Below, in pieces: positions 1-7,555 of a stretch of DNA of 29,811 bases. The number at the start of each line of letters is the position of its first letter. The stretch's first letter is position 1. The DNA is from Butyricicoccus sp. (lineage in GTDB: Bacteria; Bacillota; Clostridia; Oscillospirales; Butyricicoccaceae). A model generated the notes under the pieces. The model was not told where the DNA came from. It ran no database searches and saw only the letters and a list, made by a program, of their open reading frames with translations. Location: contig JAHHRJ010000027.1 of the NCBI GenBank assembly GCA_020025885.1, positions 1 to 29,811 of the forward strand. Direction: 5' to 3'. Made by a program: the position numbers and the translations under genes.

Positions 1-23
1 AATCTCTATATGTAGAAAAACAC

Positions 24-72
24 AATGTGGCTTATATCCCCATAGCGAAAGCAAGAGGTATTACGCCACATT
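24..72. repeat. Inverted repeat downstream of the tRNA methyltransferase
   Basis: AATGTGGC (24-31) is matched by GCCACATT (65-72), a perfect 8-bp pair 33 bases apart. It lies just beyond the stop of the minus-strand methyltransferase gene. There is no T tract on either side, so a classical intrinsic terminator is not supported. It may be a 3' end structure or chance. Confidence 0.25.
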
Positions 73-86
73 TGATAAATAGACCA

Positions 87-812
87 TCACTTATTTGCTT
101 TTCTATCATCTATCCCATACACGCTACAATATTCCGCAGAGAATGTACCATCTGCGCCACATACAAGCAGTGGTGGCTCTACAACCAGTCCATCTGCCCC
201 ACCACGCCGACACGCCAACAGCACCGCCGAGGGCGCAGAAGCTGCCGTCTGATGCACAAACCGCATCCGCTTCGGGGTTAATCCCTGTGCTTGTAACGCG
301 CTCAGAAGCGGGCATAAGCGTTCCGGGCGAAATACTAGGGCACACCGTCCGCCCGTTGGCAGTACCCAAGCGATCGCATTTACAATCTCTGCCATGCTTG
401 CCGTTTCATCCTGCCGTGCCACTGCATGCGCCGTACATGCCGCCCGCTTGCCCGACTCTGCTGCAAAATAGGGTGGATTGCACAGCACATACTGCATGGA
501 TCCATGCGGCATCAGGGTACGAATTTCTCGCAGATCACCTTGGATTACGGAAACATTGTGCAGCGTATTGTTGTTGATCGTGCGCGAAAAGAGCTGTGCA
601 GGACCCTCTTGCAATTCCAGCCCTGTCATCGTGAGATCTTCCCGCCAACACAGCATCGTCAGTGCTCCCGTGCCGCATCCCAGATCCAGCACACGTGCGC
701 AGCGTGGGATACGCGCAAAATGAGAAAGCAAAACCGAATCCTGCCCGAGCTTAAAATATCGATCGTCCTGCAACAGAGTAAGCCCATTGGGCAGCCATTC
801 CACTGTCTCCAT
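87..812 (-). CDS. trmN6: tRNA1(Val) adenine-37 N6-methyltransferase family protein
   Basis: Class I SAM-dependent methyltransferase of the TrmN6/YfiC family, which in known members adds N6-methyl to A37 of tRNA1(Val). The glycine-rich SAM loop LDLGCGTGAL lies near residues 43-52, and the adenine-N6 signature NPPY lies near residue 112. The N-terminal stretch around LGQDSVLLSHFA is typical of this family. I place the start at METVEWLPNG because an AGGAG stretch lies 13 bases upstream of it. An ATG 24 bases further up would contain that ribosome site within the coding sequence. The length of 241 aa fits the family. It is transcribed divergently from the gene at 1032. Substrate specificity comes from family knowledge only; related N6-methyltransferases such as PrmC-like enzymes share NPPY. 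Confidence 0.85.
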   Translation of the reverse strand: METVEWLPNGLTLLQDDRYFKLGQDSVLLSHFARIPRCARVLDLGCGTGALTMLCWREDLTMTGLELQEGPAQLFSRTINNNTLHNVSVIQGDLREIRTLMPHGSMQYVLCNPPYFAAESGKRAACTAHAVARQDETASMAEIVNAIAWVLPTGGRCALVFRPERLCPLLSALQAQGLTPKRMRFVHQTAASAPSAVLLACRRGGADGLVVEPPLLVCGADGTFSAEYCSVYGIDDRKANK

Positions 813-908
813 GTATAAATCCGCACTCCTTTGCACAAAACACCATATTACGGTTATTTTTTATGATAACAGAAATAGATTGTGCTGTCAAACTGTGCAG
901 GATTGGGT

Positions 909-937
909 TTGACAAATGGCGCAAATCCGGATAGACT
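909..937 (+). promoter_or_regulatory. Candidate sigma-A promoter for the pyruvyl transferase family gene
   Basis: TTGACA (909-914) is followed after 17 bases by TAGACT (932-937). A 12-bp perfect palindrome, ATATTTAAATAT (938-949), lies immediately downstream around the expected transcription start and could be an operator or simply AT-rich sequence. Confidence 0.55.
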
Positions 938-1031
938 ATATTTAAATATGTTTTTTCCCAAAAAGGCACTCACATCAATCTGGATTGCCTAAAAATATTT
1001 AAAACTTTGAATGATACAGAGGATTTGAATT

Positions 1032-2216
1032 GTGAAAAAAGTAATGCTTTATGAGCACGGCGGCAGCCTCAATCATGGCTGTGAAGCACTCGTCCGCACC
1101 ATTTCCGCAATCAGCAAGGAAAAGACCGGCACTGAAGTCACGCTCTGCTCTTATGCGCCCAAGGAAGATCATGCCTGTAATATGCAGGAAGCCGTAGATT
1201 CCATCGTACAGAACGATCAGGTACTGCGCCGTTTTTCTCCAGCATGGTTTGTTTATCAGTTTGATAAGCGCGTCACCCATTCGCAGGCACTTCAGGATAA
1301 ATTCCTGACCGAAAAAACTTGTCTGCATCTTGCACAGAACTGTGATGTATCCATTGCAGTGGGCGGCGATAACTACTGTTATAATAAGGGACAGCAGTTC
1401 TGGCCCACCGACCGTGCGCTGAAAAAACAGGGTTCCAAGATGCTGCTCTGGGGCTGTTCCATCGAACCGCGCGATCTTGATACGACCTTTACCCGCCAGC
1501 TGGACTGCTTTGATATCATCTGTGCGCGTGAATCCATCACCGCGGATGCACTCACAAAGGCAGGACTTGGCGAAAAGGTACGCCTAATCCCAGATCCCGC
1601 TTTCACACTGGAAACCATCGAGCGTCCACTGCCAGAAGGCTTCCAGCCGGGCAATACCGTTGGCATCAATGTTTCTCCAATGATTATTTCCAATGAGGAA
1701 CAGGGTGGCGCGACCATGGCGAACTACGTCAACCTCATCCAGCATATCCTGAAAGAGACCGATCTTGCCGTTGCGCTGATCCCCCATGTTGTTTGGGATT
1801 ATAACGATGACCGCGAACCGCTGAACCGTTTGTATGAGCAGTTCAAGGCTTCTGGACGTGTTGTACTGATTCCGGATGGCGATTGTCGTGAGCTGAAAGG
1901 CTATATCTCTCGTCTGCGATGTTTTGTTGGCGCACGCACCCACTCTACCATTGCAGCATATTCCTCTTGTGTTCCCACCCTGGTCGTGGGCTACTCTGTC
2001 AAGGCAAAAGGCATTGCAAAGGATCTGTTCGGCAGCTATGAAGGTTATACGCTGCCAGTTCAAAATCTCAAGCAGCCAGATGATCTCAAAAATGCGTTCC
2101 TGTGGCTTATGGCGCGTGAGGATGAGATTCGCAAGCACTTGACCGAAATCATGCCAGCTTATGCAGCCCGCGCCAAGGAGGCGGGCGATGCACTCGCTGA
2201 ACTGATGGCTCGCTGA
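1032..2216 (+). CDS. Polysaccharide pyruvyl transferase family protein
   Basis: A 394-aa protein of the polysaccharide pyruvyl transferase (CsaB/WcaK-like) family. Known members transfer pyruvate from PEP to cell-wall or exopolysaccharide sugars. The N-terminus MLYEHGGSLNHGCEALVRT has the glycine-rich first loop usual in the family. The region GGDNYCYNKGQQFW and the later RLRCFVGARTHSTIAAYSSCVPTLVVGYSVKAKGIAKDLFG block (near residues 295-340) match the conserved second Rossmann half. There is no signal peptide or membrane segment, so it is probably cytoplasmic. The start is GTG at 1032 with AGAGG upstream. The acceptor is unknown, and no polysaccharide cluster surrounds it. The gene 32 bp downstream, cysE, may share its transcript. 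Confidence 0.8.
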   Translation: MKKVMLYEHGGSLNHGCEALVRTISAISKEKTGTEVTLCSYAPKEDHACNMQEAVDSIVQNDQVLRRFSPAWFVYQFDKRVTHSQALQDKFLTEKTCLHLAQNCDVSIAVGGDNYCYNKGQQFWPTDRALKKQGSKMLLWGCSIEPRDLDTTFTRQLDCFDIICARESITADALTKAGLGEKVRLIPDPAFTLETIERPLPEGFQPGNTVGINVSPMIISNEEQGGATMANYVNLIQHILKETDLAVALIPHVVWDYNDDREPLNRLYEQFKASGRVVLIPDGDCRELKGYISRLRCFVGARTHSTIAAYSSCVPTLVVGYSVKAKGIAKDLFGSYEGYTLPVQNLKQPDDLKNAFLWLMAREDEIRKHLTEIMPAYAARAKEAGDALAELMAR

Positions 2217-2248
2217 CTGCCGTTCTCATGATTTAAAGAAGGTTTGTT

Positions 2249-2920
2249 ATGTTTCTCCGTGATTTGATCGAGGATGCGCGCTCCATTCAAGCGCGCGATC
2301 CTGCTGCACGTTCTACTGCTGAAGTTTTTCTGCTTTATCCCGGTTTTCATGCCGTCATTTATCATCGTTTAGCCCATTGGCTATATTGTCACAAACGCTT
2401 TTTTCTCGCCCGTATAATCTCGCAATTTGCGCGCACCATGACAGGTGTGGAGATCCATCCGGGCGCGACCATTGGGCGTGGTCTGTTTATTGACCATGGC
2501 ATGGGCATTGTGATTGGTGAAACAGCGGAGATCGGCGATTACTGTACCATCTATCACGGTGTCACACTTGGCGGCACGGGTAAAGATACGGGCAAACGCC
2601 ATCCAACGATCGGCAACCATGTACTCATTTCCACCGGTGCAAAAGTACTTGGTCCTTTTACCGTAGGTGACAATTCACGTATTGGAGCAAATGCAGTGGT
2701 CTTGCAGGAAGTCCCACCCAATTCAACCGTTGTTGGCATGAAAGCACGTATCGTTAAAATCGATGGACACCGTGTGCCTTCTTTCGACCTTGACCAAATC
2801 CATGTACCAGATCCGCTCTCCCAAGAGCTGTGTCGTTTGGAGCATCGCGTTTTTGAAAATGAACGCCGCTTGCATGCACAAGATACCGAACCCTCTGAAA
2901 CATCAACCCAAAAGAAATAA
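2249..2920 (+). CDS. cysE: Serine O-acetyltransferase
   Basis: Catalyses acetyl-CoA plus L-serine to O-acetylserine, the entry step of cysteine synthesis. The 223-aa protein has the short-form (EpsC-like) N-terminal helical segment RDPAARSTAEVFLLYPGFHAVIYHRLAHWLY. A left-handed beta-helix of hexapeptide repeats follows. HPGATIGRGLFIDHGMGIVIGETAEIG and the active-site region YHGVTLGGTGKDTGKRHPTIG (near residues 108-128) are intact. The basic, polar C-terminal tail is variable in the family. A weak AGAAGG ribosome site precedes the ATG. It is followed by a PerR-like regulator gene that has its own promoter, and a sulfite reductase homologue lies about 24 kb away in the same window. Confidence 0.92.
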   Translation: MFLRDLIEDARSIQARDPAARSTAEVFLLYPGFHAVIYHRLAHWLYCHKRFFLARIISQFARTMTGVEIHPGATIGRGLFIDHGMGIVIGETAEIGDYCTIYHGVTLGGTGKDTGKRHPTIGNHVLISTGAKVLGPFTVGDNSRIGANAVVLQEVPPNSTVVGMKARIVKIDGHRVPSFDLDQIHVPDPLSQELCRLEHRVFENERRLHAQDTEPSETSTQKK

Positions 2921-2928
2921 AATTCTTA

Positions 2929-2957
2929 TTTACAAATACATACCGAATCGGTATAAT
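2929..2957 (+). promoter_or_regulatory. Strong sigma-A promoter with embedded palindrome for the Fur-family gene
   Basis: TTTACA (2929-2934), a 17-base spacer and a perfect TATAAT (2952-2957). A perfect 15-bp palindrome ATACCGA-A-TCGGTAT (2940-2954) fills most of the spacer and enters the -10 box. Further down, AACGATT (2971-2977) and AATCGTT (2986-2992) form a second inverted pair in the leader. The layout is that of a repressor-controlled promoter; autoregulation by the adjacent Fur-family protein is an inference. Confidence 0.75.
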
Positions 2958-3014
2958 AAAAGTGAATAAGAACGATTTTTAATGTAATCGTTTCATAAGA
3001 ATAGGAGAGCTCTT

Positions 3015-3392
3015 ATGGTTCAAACGAAACAGCGTCAGCTGATTATGGAGGCTGTTCGCGGAACAAATACCCATCCCACCGCGGATGAGTTGTTCCAAAC
3101 CATTCGGCACAAGCTGCCAACTATCTCGCTCGCCACAGTTTATCGCAACCTGAATTTTCTATCTGAGCGCGGTGAAATCCGCAAATTATCCATGCCGGGT
3201 ATGCCAGACCGCTTTGATTGGAAATTAGATCCACATGATCATATGATATGCAGTACCTGTGGTCAGGTATTTGATTTTCATTTGTCATCTGATCTGAAAA
3301 GTCAGATTGCAGCTTCTTGTGGTGGGTACATAGATAGCTATACGCTTGTTGCATATGGTATCTGCCCACATTGTAAAAAATCGCTGATGTAA
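3015..3392 (+). CDS. Fur-family transcriptional regulator, PerR-like
   Basis: A 125-aa winged-helix metalloregulator. The DNA-binding region is THPTADELFQTIRHKLPTISLATVYRNLNFL. The structural zinc site has two CxxC pairs, C79/C82 and C117/C120. The regulatory-metal ligands known from Bacillus PerR are all present: H20, D68, H74, H76 and D87. Their spacing (6, 2 and 11 residues after the Asp) is identical to PerR. The protein starts about 17 residues later than Bacillus PerR and lacks most of the first helix, as do some clostridial homologues. AGGAGA precedes the ATG. Peroxide sensing is an inference from the ligand set; Fur or Zur roles cannot be excluded. A strong intrinsic terminator follows directly. 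Confidence 0.88.
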   Translation: MVQTKQRQLIMEAVRGTNTHPTADELFQTIRHKLPTISLATVYRNLNFLSERGEIRKLSMPGMPDRFDWKLDPHDHMICSTCGQVFDFHLSSDLKSQIAASCGGYIDSYTLVAYGICPHCKKSLM

Positions 3393-3394
3393 GC

Positions 3395-3430
3395 ACAAAA
3401 ATCCCGCAACTTTTGTTGCGGGATTTTTGT
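3395..3430 (+). terminator. Intrinsic terminator after the Fur-family gene
   Basis: Perfect 16-bp stem ACAAAAATCCCGCAAC (3395-3410) with loop TTTT and its exact complement (3415-3430), ending in ATTTTTGT. It begins 3 bases after the stop codon. The A/T-flanked stem would also work toward the minus strand. Confidence 0.9.
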
Positions 3431-3666
3431 CAGCCTGTCGAAAAGTCTTTTGACTGTTTTGCCTCAGAGCGAAGCGATTTAAAATTTTCAAAATCCAAGG
3501 ACATGTGCCTTGGATTTTGCCCGTGACCCGCGCAAACGTGCGCGAAACCGGGGATATCAGAGCCAGTTTCTACCGGAACTGGCTCTGTATCCAGGGGGAC
3601 CGAGTTCCCCTGGAAAGACTGTCGAAGTTCTTCGACAGTCTCAGGCTGTCAATATATTGACAGCCT
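3431..3666. repeat. Array of consecutive hairpins between two convergent genes
   Basis: After an imperfect hairpin at 3435-3455, further inverted repeats follow in close succession. These are 3490-3500/3508-3518 (11 bp), 3529-3533/3540-3544 (5 bp, weak), 3558-3568/3577-3587 (11 bp), 3590-3600/3603-3614 (about 11 bp with a G-U pair), 3616-3626/3631-3641 (11 bp, loop GTTC) and 3643-3652/3657-3666 (10 bp, loop TATA). No coding frame is convincing. The last hairpin lies just past the chemotaxis gene stop and could end its transcript, but no T tract follows. The outer pieces share CTGTC/GACAG motifs. It may be a composite mobile repeat or a structured RNA. Confidence 0.8.
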
Positions 3667-3673
3667 TCTCTGC

Positions 3674-5665
3674 TTACTTCATGCGGAATCTGCCAACGAG
3701 ATTATTCATGGTCTGTGCCTGACTGGAAAGTTCTTCGCTCGTTGCAGCGCTCTGCTGTGCAGTTGTGGAGTTGGACTGTACGACATAGGAGATCTTCTGT
3801 ACACCATCTGAGATACGACCGATTTCAACTACCTGCTCATTAGACAGCTGAACAATATCTTGGATAATATTCGTAACCTGATTTGCGGTATTGACGACTT
3901 CCTGCAAGGACTTTTCTGTCTCATGCGCAAGATGTGTACCATTCTTTACAGCAGTGAGTGAAGTTTCGATCAGTGCAGTGGTATGGTTTGCCGCCTCTGC
4001 GCTCTTGGATGCAAGGTTACGTACTTCATCTGCAACAACCGCAAAGCCCTTGCCTGCAGTACCAGCACGTGCTGCCTCAACTGCTGCGTTGAGTGCCAGA
4101 ATATTGGTCTGAAATGCGATATCTTCAATCGTCTTGATGATCTTGCCGATCTCCTCAGAGGAGGTATTGATGTGATCCATCGCCATCACCATTTCATGCA
4201 TATACTGGTTGCTTTCCTGCAGCTTCTGTGCCACATCTGCCGTAATCTGGCTTGCGTTGGTACATTCTGCTGCATTGTTTCGGGTTACAGAAGTAACCTG
4301 TGCAATACGAGACACCAGATCATCTACCTGCTCATTCTGTTCCGTCGCACCACCAGCCAGGTGCTGTGCGCCATGTGCGACCTGTGTAGAACCAGCTGCA
4401 ACCTGATCCGCTGCCATACCAATACCACCAATGATCTCATTCATATTCATCACAATGTTCTCGATTGAAATACGAATGCGATCAAAGTCGCCATGGTAGG
4501 TACATCTTGTTTCTACTGCCAGATTTCCACTTGCCATTTCATTGAGGATATCAGAAATCTCACTGATAATATCATGCAGATAATGTACCATTTCATTGAA
4601 TACAGTTCCAAGCTCACCGATCTCATCGTTGGATACGACTGGAACATCAATGCTGAGATTACCATCTGCCATCTGACGTGCTGCTGACACAACACCATTG
4701 ATCGGTGCAATACTCCTTCTCAGCACATAGATCACAATGCTGAGACCTGCTACCAGAGCAATGATGAAAATCACCAAGCTGATGAGACCCTGATGAGACA
4801 GCTCGCTTGAGATAATCGCTTGTGGATATACAAAACCAATCACCCAGCCGCTGTGCTCTTCCACAGTTGCAAGAGAATACTTGCTCTCACCATCAAAGTC
4901 CTTATGCAGCGTTGGTAGATTGGACGCAGCAGCCTGTGTTAAAATTTCAGAATTCTTTGTCTCTGTCACCATCATCATATGCTGACTTGTTGGAACATAC
5001 TCATCATAGATATGGTGAAGCACATGCCCTGCATTGTCTATTAGGAAAATATAGGAGCCATCATCTGTTGAATGCTTTTCAAAGATGCTCATGATTGTTT
5101 TAATACTGATATCACGTGCCACAACACCGATCAACGTACCATGATCAATAAGTGGCTTGGATATTGGAATTACCAGATCACCTGTTCCGGTATCAATATA
5201 TGGTGTACCAATAACCAAACCACCCTTCGCAACGGCATCCTTGTAATAAGGCTTTGAAATTGCGTCATATCCCGCTGGCAGTGATATATGATTCCCCAAC
5301 ATTATGCGATTATCTGGTGTGACAAAATAATCAGTTGTAACACCATATGCCAAACCATGATTATTGGAAATCACAAGTTTTTCTGTAATTGCTGCTGGTG
5401 TACGCTCTGCTGCTGGAATATCTAAAATCTGTTGACCGAGCTGTTCGAGCTGATCCACACGCAGACGGATCCAACTGTTTACCTGCGCTTCATAATAATC
5501 TGTAATTGATTTCATGTGGCTGTTCATGTTATCATGCATAACACGTTTTGTCATAAAAAAGTTGCCCAAATAAATTAAGATTACTGAGACAAAAAACACT
5601 GCACTGATTAAAGCTGCCATCTTCTTAACCAGCGAAATGCGGTGCCCTGATACATTCTTTCGCAA
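3674..5665 (-). CDS. Methyl-accepting chemotaxis protein with dCache sensor
   Basis: A 663-aa membrane chemoreceptor that would signal to CheA/CheW. Residues about 14-37 form the first membrane segment. A periplasmic-type dCache sensor (about 45-285, with YYKDAVAKGGLVIGTPYIDTGTGDLVIPISKP) follows. The second membrane segment lies at about 288-308, then HAMP, then a long coiled-coil signalling domain. The conserved hairpin tip FQTNILALNAAVEAARAG is intact. I place the start at TTG (5665), preceded by a perfect AGGAGG at 5673-5678 with 7-base spacing. An ATG 66 bases further up has no such site. No other motility genes lie nearby, so this is a stand-alone receptor. The ligand is unknown; dCache domains often bind amino acids or other small molecules. 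Confidence 0.9.
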   Translation of the reverse strand: MRKNVSGHRISLVKKMAALISAVFFVSVILIYLGNFFMTKRVMHDNMNSHMKSITDYYEAQVNSWIRLRVDQLEQLGQQILDIPAAERTPAAITEKLVISNNHGLAYGVTTDYFVTPDNRIMLGNHISLPAGYDAISKPYYKDAVAKGGLVIGTPYIDTGTGDLVIPISKPLIDHGTLIGVVARDISIKTIMSIFEKHSTDDGSYIFLIDNAGHVLHHIYDEYVPTSQHMMMVTETKNSEILTQAAASNLPTLHKDFDGESKYSLATVEEHSGWVIGFVYPQAIISSELSHQGLISLVIFIIALVAGLSIVIYVLRRSIAPINGVVSAARQMADGNLSIDVPVVSNDEIGELGTVFNEMVHYLHDIISEISDILNEMASGNLAVETRCTYHGDFDRIRISIENIVMNMNEIIGGIGMAADQVAAGSTQVAHGAQHLAGGATEQNEQVDDLVSRIAQVTSVTRNNAAECTNASQITADVAQKLQESNQYMHEMVMAMDHINTSSEEIGKIIKTIEDIAFQTNILALNAAVEAARAGTAGKGFAVVADEVRNLASKSAEAANHTTALIETSLTAVKNGTHLAHETEKSLQEVVNTANQVTNIIQDIVQLSNEQVVEIGRISDGVQKISYVVQSNSTTAQQSAATSEELSSQAQTMNNLVGRFRMK

Positions 5666-6015
5666 AACAATTCCTCCTAATAGAATTAAAATTAGAAAAA
5701 ATATTGTGTATGAAAATGATCCGCTTCTCATTTTTCTGTCTTCTCATATCCTGAACTTTGTTCAATATATGAAAAAAGCGATATACCATTCATAAAATGA
5801 ATATACATACGCTCTATTTCTTCTATATACATTTTGCTCTTATTATATTGCAATTTGCGACGATTTTCAAGAAAATTTAAAAATCTTTTTTATAGAAAAT
5901 TGAAAAATCAATTAAATTGTTTTTGTTTATTGTGCCAAAATACTCTGTTTTAGAAAAAGAAAAGCCAGAGGCATAACAGCTCCAGCTTTTCTTTCTAGAT
6001 ATAATGTGAATTTTC
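5666..6015. other. AT-rich intergenic region
   Basis: No credible gene. It holds the chemotaxis gene's ribosome site (5673-5678), a perfect palindrome ATTCAT-AAA-ATGAAT (5788-5802) inside a longer imperfect inverted repeat, and a terminator-like hairpin at 5951-5998. On the minus strand a possible promoter, TTGCAA then TATATA about 18 bases on, lies near 5830-5860 but is weak. Confidence 0.5.
5951..5998 (-). terminator. Probable terminator downstream of the HEPN gene
   Basis: Arms TAGAAAAAGAAAAGC and GCTTTTCTTTCTA pair apart from two bulged A residues, with CAGAG/CTCC partly closing the loop. It lies 18 bases past the HEPN stop. A/T tracts on both sides would let it act in either direction. 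Confidence 0.55.
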
Positions 6016-6465
6016 TTATATTTTATATTTTTTACCAATTTTATGTGGTTTTCCACTGTGATACAGTTCCTGTCGGATGGATGCAAACATATTTTCTGCC
6101 ATTGACAAATACCTCCGGCAGGCACATTCATCAATTGTGAGAGGTAAATCGGTCGGATATCGCGTTTCGATATAAAGGTTATTCAGCGCCGCACTTTCAC
6201 CCAACCACTCAGTAAACACATCGTCACACGCGACTGCCTGTCGACACAAATACGTTAGATTGTGTCCATCAAAATGGCGTCCTGTTTTAAATAACAGATA
6301 CCCCTTGAGCGCCTTTTCAATCGCTTGCTGACAATGAAATGCAATGTTGCATACATCTCCATTCCATGTGATCAAGATTCGTGCAGCTTGTAGATCCAGC
6401 AGCGCTTTGTCCAGCCATTTATAATAGTACAGGCTATCTCTGCCGCCCTTACGCCCTCTGCTCAT
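6016..6465 (-). CDS. HEPN domain protein
   Basis: A 149-aa HEPN-domain protein of the PF05168 type. CQQAIEKALKGYLLFKTG, HNLTYL and the late IETRYPTD motif are the family landmarks. RHFDGH gives an R-x4-H pattern like the RNase motif of HepT-type toxins. HEPN partners of minimal nucleotidyltransferases form toxin-antitoxin pairs in which the transferase modifies and silences the HEPN RNase. The start is MSRGRKGG. It overlaps the end of the upstream nucleotidyltransferase-like gene by 17 bases, which indicates translational coupling; the upstream ribosome site is weak. RNase activity is an inference; many HEPN proteins of this subgroup are only structural or binding partners. Confidence 0.8.
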   Translation of the reverse strand: MSRGRKGGRDSLYYYKWLDKALLDLQAARILITWNGDVCNIAFHCQQAIEKALKGYLLFKTGRHFDGHNLTYLCRQAVACDDVFTEWLGESAALNNLYIETRYPTDLPLTIDECACRRYLSMAENMFASIRQELYHSGKPHKIGKKYKI

Positions 6466-6757
6466 ACAACACCCGTCCTTTCCGCGCGATCCATGCCGCA
6501 TAGCTGGTGGTGTCTGCAAGCAGTGTATCCCACTCCTGTGCAGTATACAATGTCAAATTGATCGGGACATCTGCAACAATCGATAAATACAATTGCTGCT
6601 GCAAACTATGTTTATCCGTTCCATCTGGAACCACGATACACAGACTGGCAGCTTTCAGCTTATCCGTTGCAAGTGTGCGCTTTTCACCATACAAAATGAT
6701 CTGCTGTGGTGTACAATTCTGTGCAATCAGCTGTACGATCTCCTCCGGAAATACCAT
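6449..6757 (-). CDS. Degenerate minimal nucleotidyltransferase-like protein
   Basis: A 102-aa protein directly upstream of, and overlapping, a HEPN gene, the usual position of an MNT partner. The fold's first strand and loop are recognisable as IILYGEKRTL. Active enzymes read GS-x-A-R-G there and carry a D-x-D pair next. Here the serine is glutamate and the expected acidic pair is replaced by hydrophobic residues (SLCIVV). Catalysis by the standard mechanism is therefore unlikely. I start it at MVFPEEIV because AAAGGAGG lies 7 bases upstream; an ATG 24 bases earlier would contain that site. Assignment to the MNT family rests mainly on context and overall layout, so it is less certain than the HEPN call. 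Confidence 0.6.
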   Translation of the reverse strand: MVFPEEIVQLIAQNCTPQQIILYGEKRTLATDKLKAASLCIVVPDGTDKHSLQQQLYLSIVADVPINLTLYTAQEWDTLLADTTSYAAWIARKGRVLYEQRA

Positions 6758-6810
6758 TGAAAAGCCTCCTTTTTCAAACATTCACTTGTATCCATTGATC
6801 TATCTATGAT

Positions 6811-6846
6811 TTTGGCAGGCTCTTGGTTTCACGAGAGCCTGCCAAA
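6811..6846 (-). terminator. Terminator whose stem overlaps the thioesterase stop codon
   Basis: Perfect 13-bp stem TTTGGCAGGCTCT (6811-6823) with its complement at 6834-6846. The thioesterase stop codon TGA (6829-6831) lies in the loop, so the upstream arm is coding sequence. Only a short T/A run follows. Confidence 0.75.
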
Positions 6847-7542
6847 TGTTCCCGCCGCTTCAAATCGCACACGTCCTTCTGATCCCCCCTGCACTGCAAA
6901 AGTATCCGCTGTACGCTTGGCATACAGCTCTAACATTGCTCCAGCTGGTGTCTCAGCCGTGTAGTTGATCTGAATCGTGCGCACAAAATCTGTCTCGCTC
7001 AAATCCAGTGTATCAGATACTAATGCTGCAATACGGACATTGTTTAAATGCCGATTGATATCCAAATCAGAATATTCTACCCGATAGGTGTGATGCAAGG
7101 AAAGCTCCGCAAGCGTGAGCTTCCCCGGCATTGGTAGTGTAGGACGGTCTACACAGATATAGCCTGCTGCCGACGATACATTCGCCGGACGCAGAATGCG
7201 ATGGGTCTCTGGGTCAAGAATCACCCAAGAAGATATGGCACGCCCCACAGGTTTCCCATCCACCGCAAACCCAAAGGCACGCAGCCAGCTTGCCCCCTTG
7301 ATGCCTGCACACCAAGTAGACAGTTCCAAGTGCTCATACGATGTTAATGGACGATCAAATTCTGCATGCATGCGCGATAAAACCCAAATTGCATTCAAAT
7401 CTCCGCGATCCAAATGTGCCATCTGCGCATGTACAGTTGCGGTATCTTGCATAAAATCAAAATATGATGCTGGTCGTACCACACCACGCCAATCAATATG
7501 ACTGTATGTCAGCTCATATGATTTGACAAACACGCCTTCCAT
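6829..7542 (-). CDS. Acyl-ACP thioesterase
   Basis: Hydrolyses acyl-ACP to free fatty acid (PF01643 family, double hot-dog fold). The 237-aa protein has the N-terminal hot-dog signature RPASYFDFMQDTATVHA and a central acyl-pocket segment with W-x-L-S-R. The second-domain catalytic signature is YSDLDINRHLNN, in which Asn and His are the conserved catalytic pair. No signal peptide is present, so it is cytoplasmic. I prefer ATG (MEGVFVKSYEL) at 7542, with AAAGG about 10 bases upstream, to a GTG 9 bases earlier. It starts 13 bases after the glycosidase stop and probably shares its transcript. Chain-length specificity cannot be read from sequence. Confidence 0.87.
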   Translation of the reverse strand: MEGVFVKSYELTYSHIDWRGVVRPASYFDFMQDTATVHAQMAHLDRGDLNAIWVLSRMHAEFDRPLTSYEHLELSTWCAGIKGASWLRAFGFAVDGKPVGRAISSWVILDPETHRILRPANVSSAAGYICVDRPTLPMPGKLTLAELSLHHTYRVEYSDLDINRHLNNVRIAALVSDTLDLSETDFVRTIQINYTAETPAGAMLELYAKRTADTFAVQGGSEGRVRFEAAGTFGRLS

Positions 7543-7555
7543 CTTTCTCACACCT

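Noticed and set aside
2940..2992. Classical Per box or Fur box upstream of the PerR-like gene
   Set aside because: The palindromes present do not fit either consensus, so they are listed as unassigned operators.
5877..6134. Possible 85-aa minus-strand ORF downstream of the HEPN gene
   Set aside because: It overlaps the HEPN coding end and the terminator-like hairpin, and has no ribosome site.
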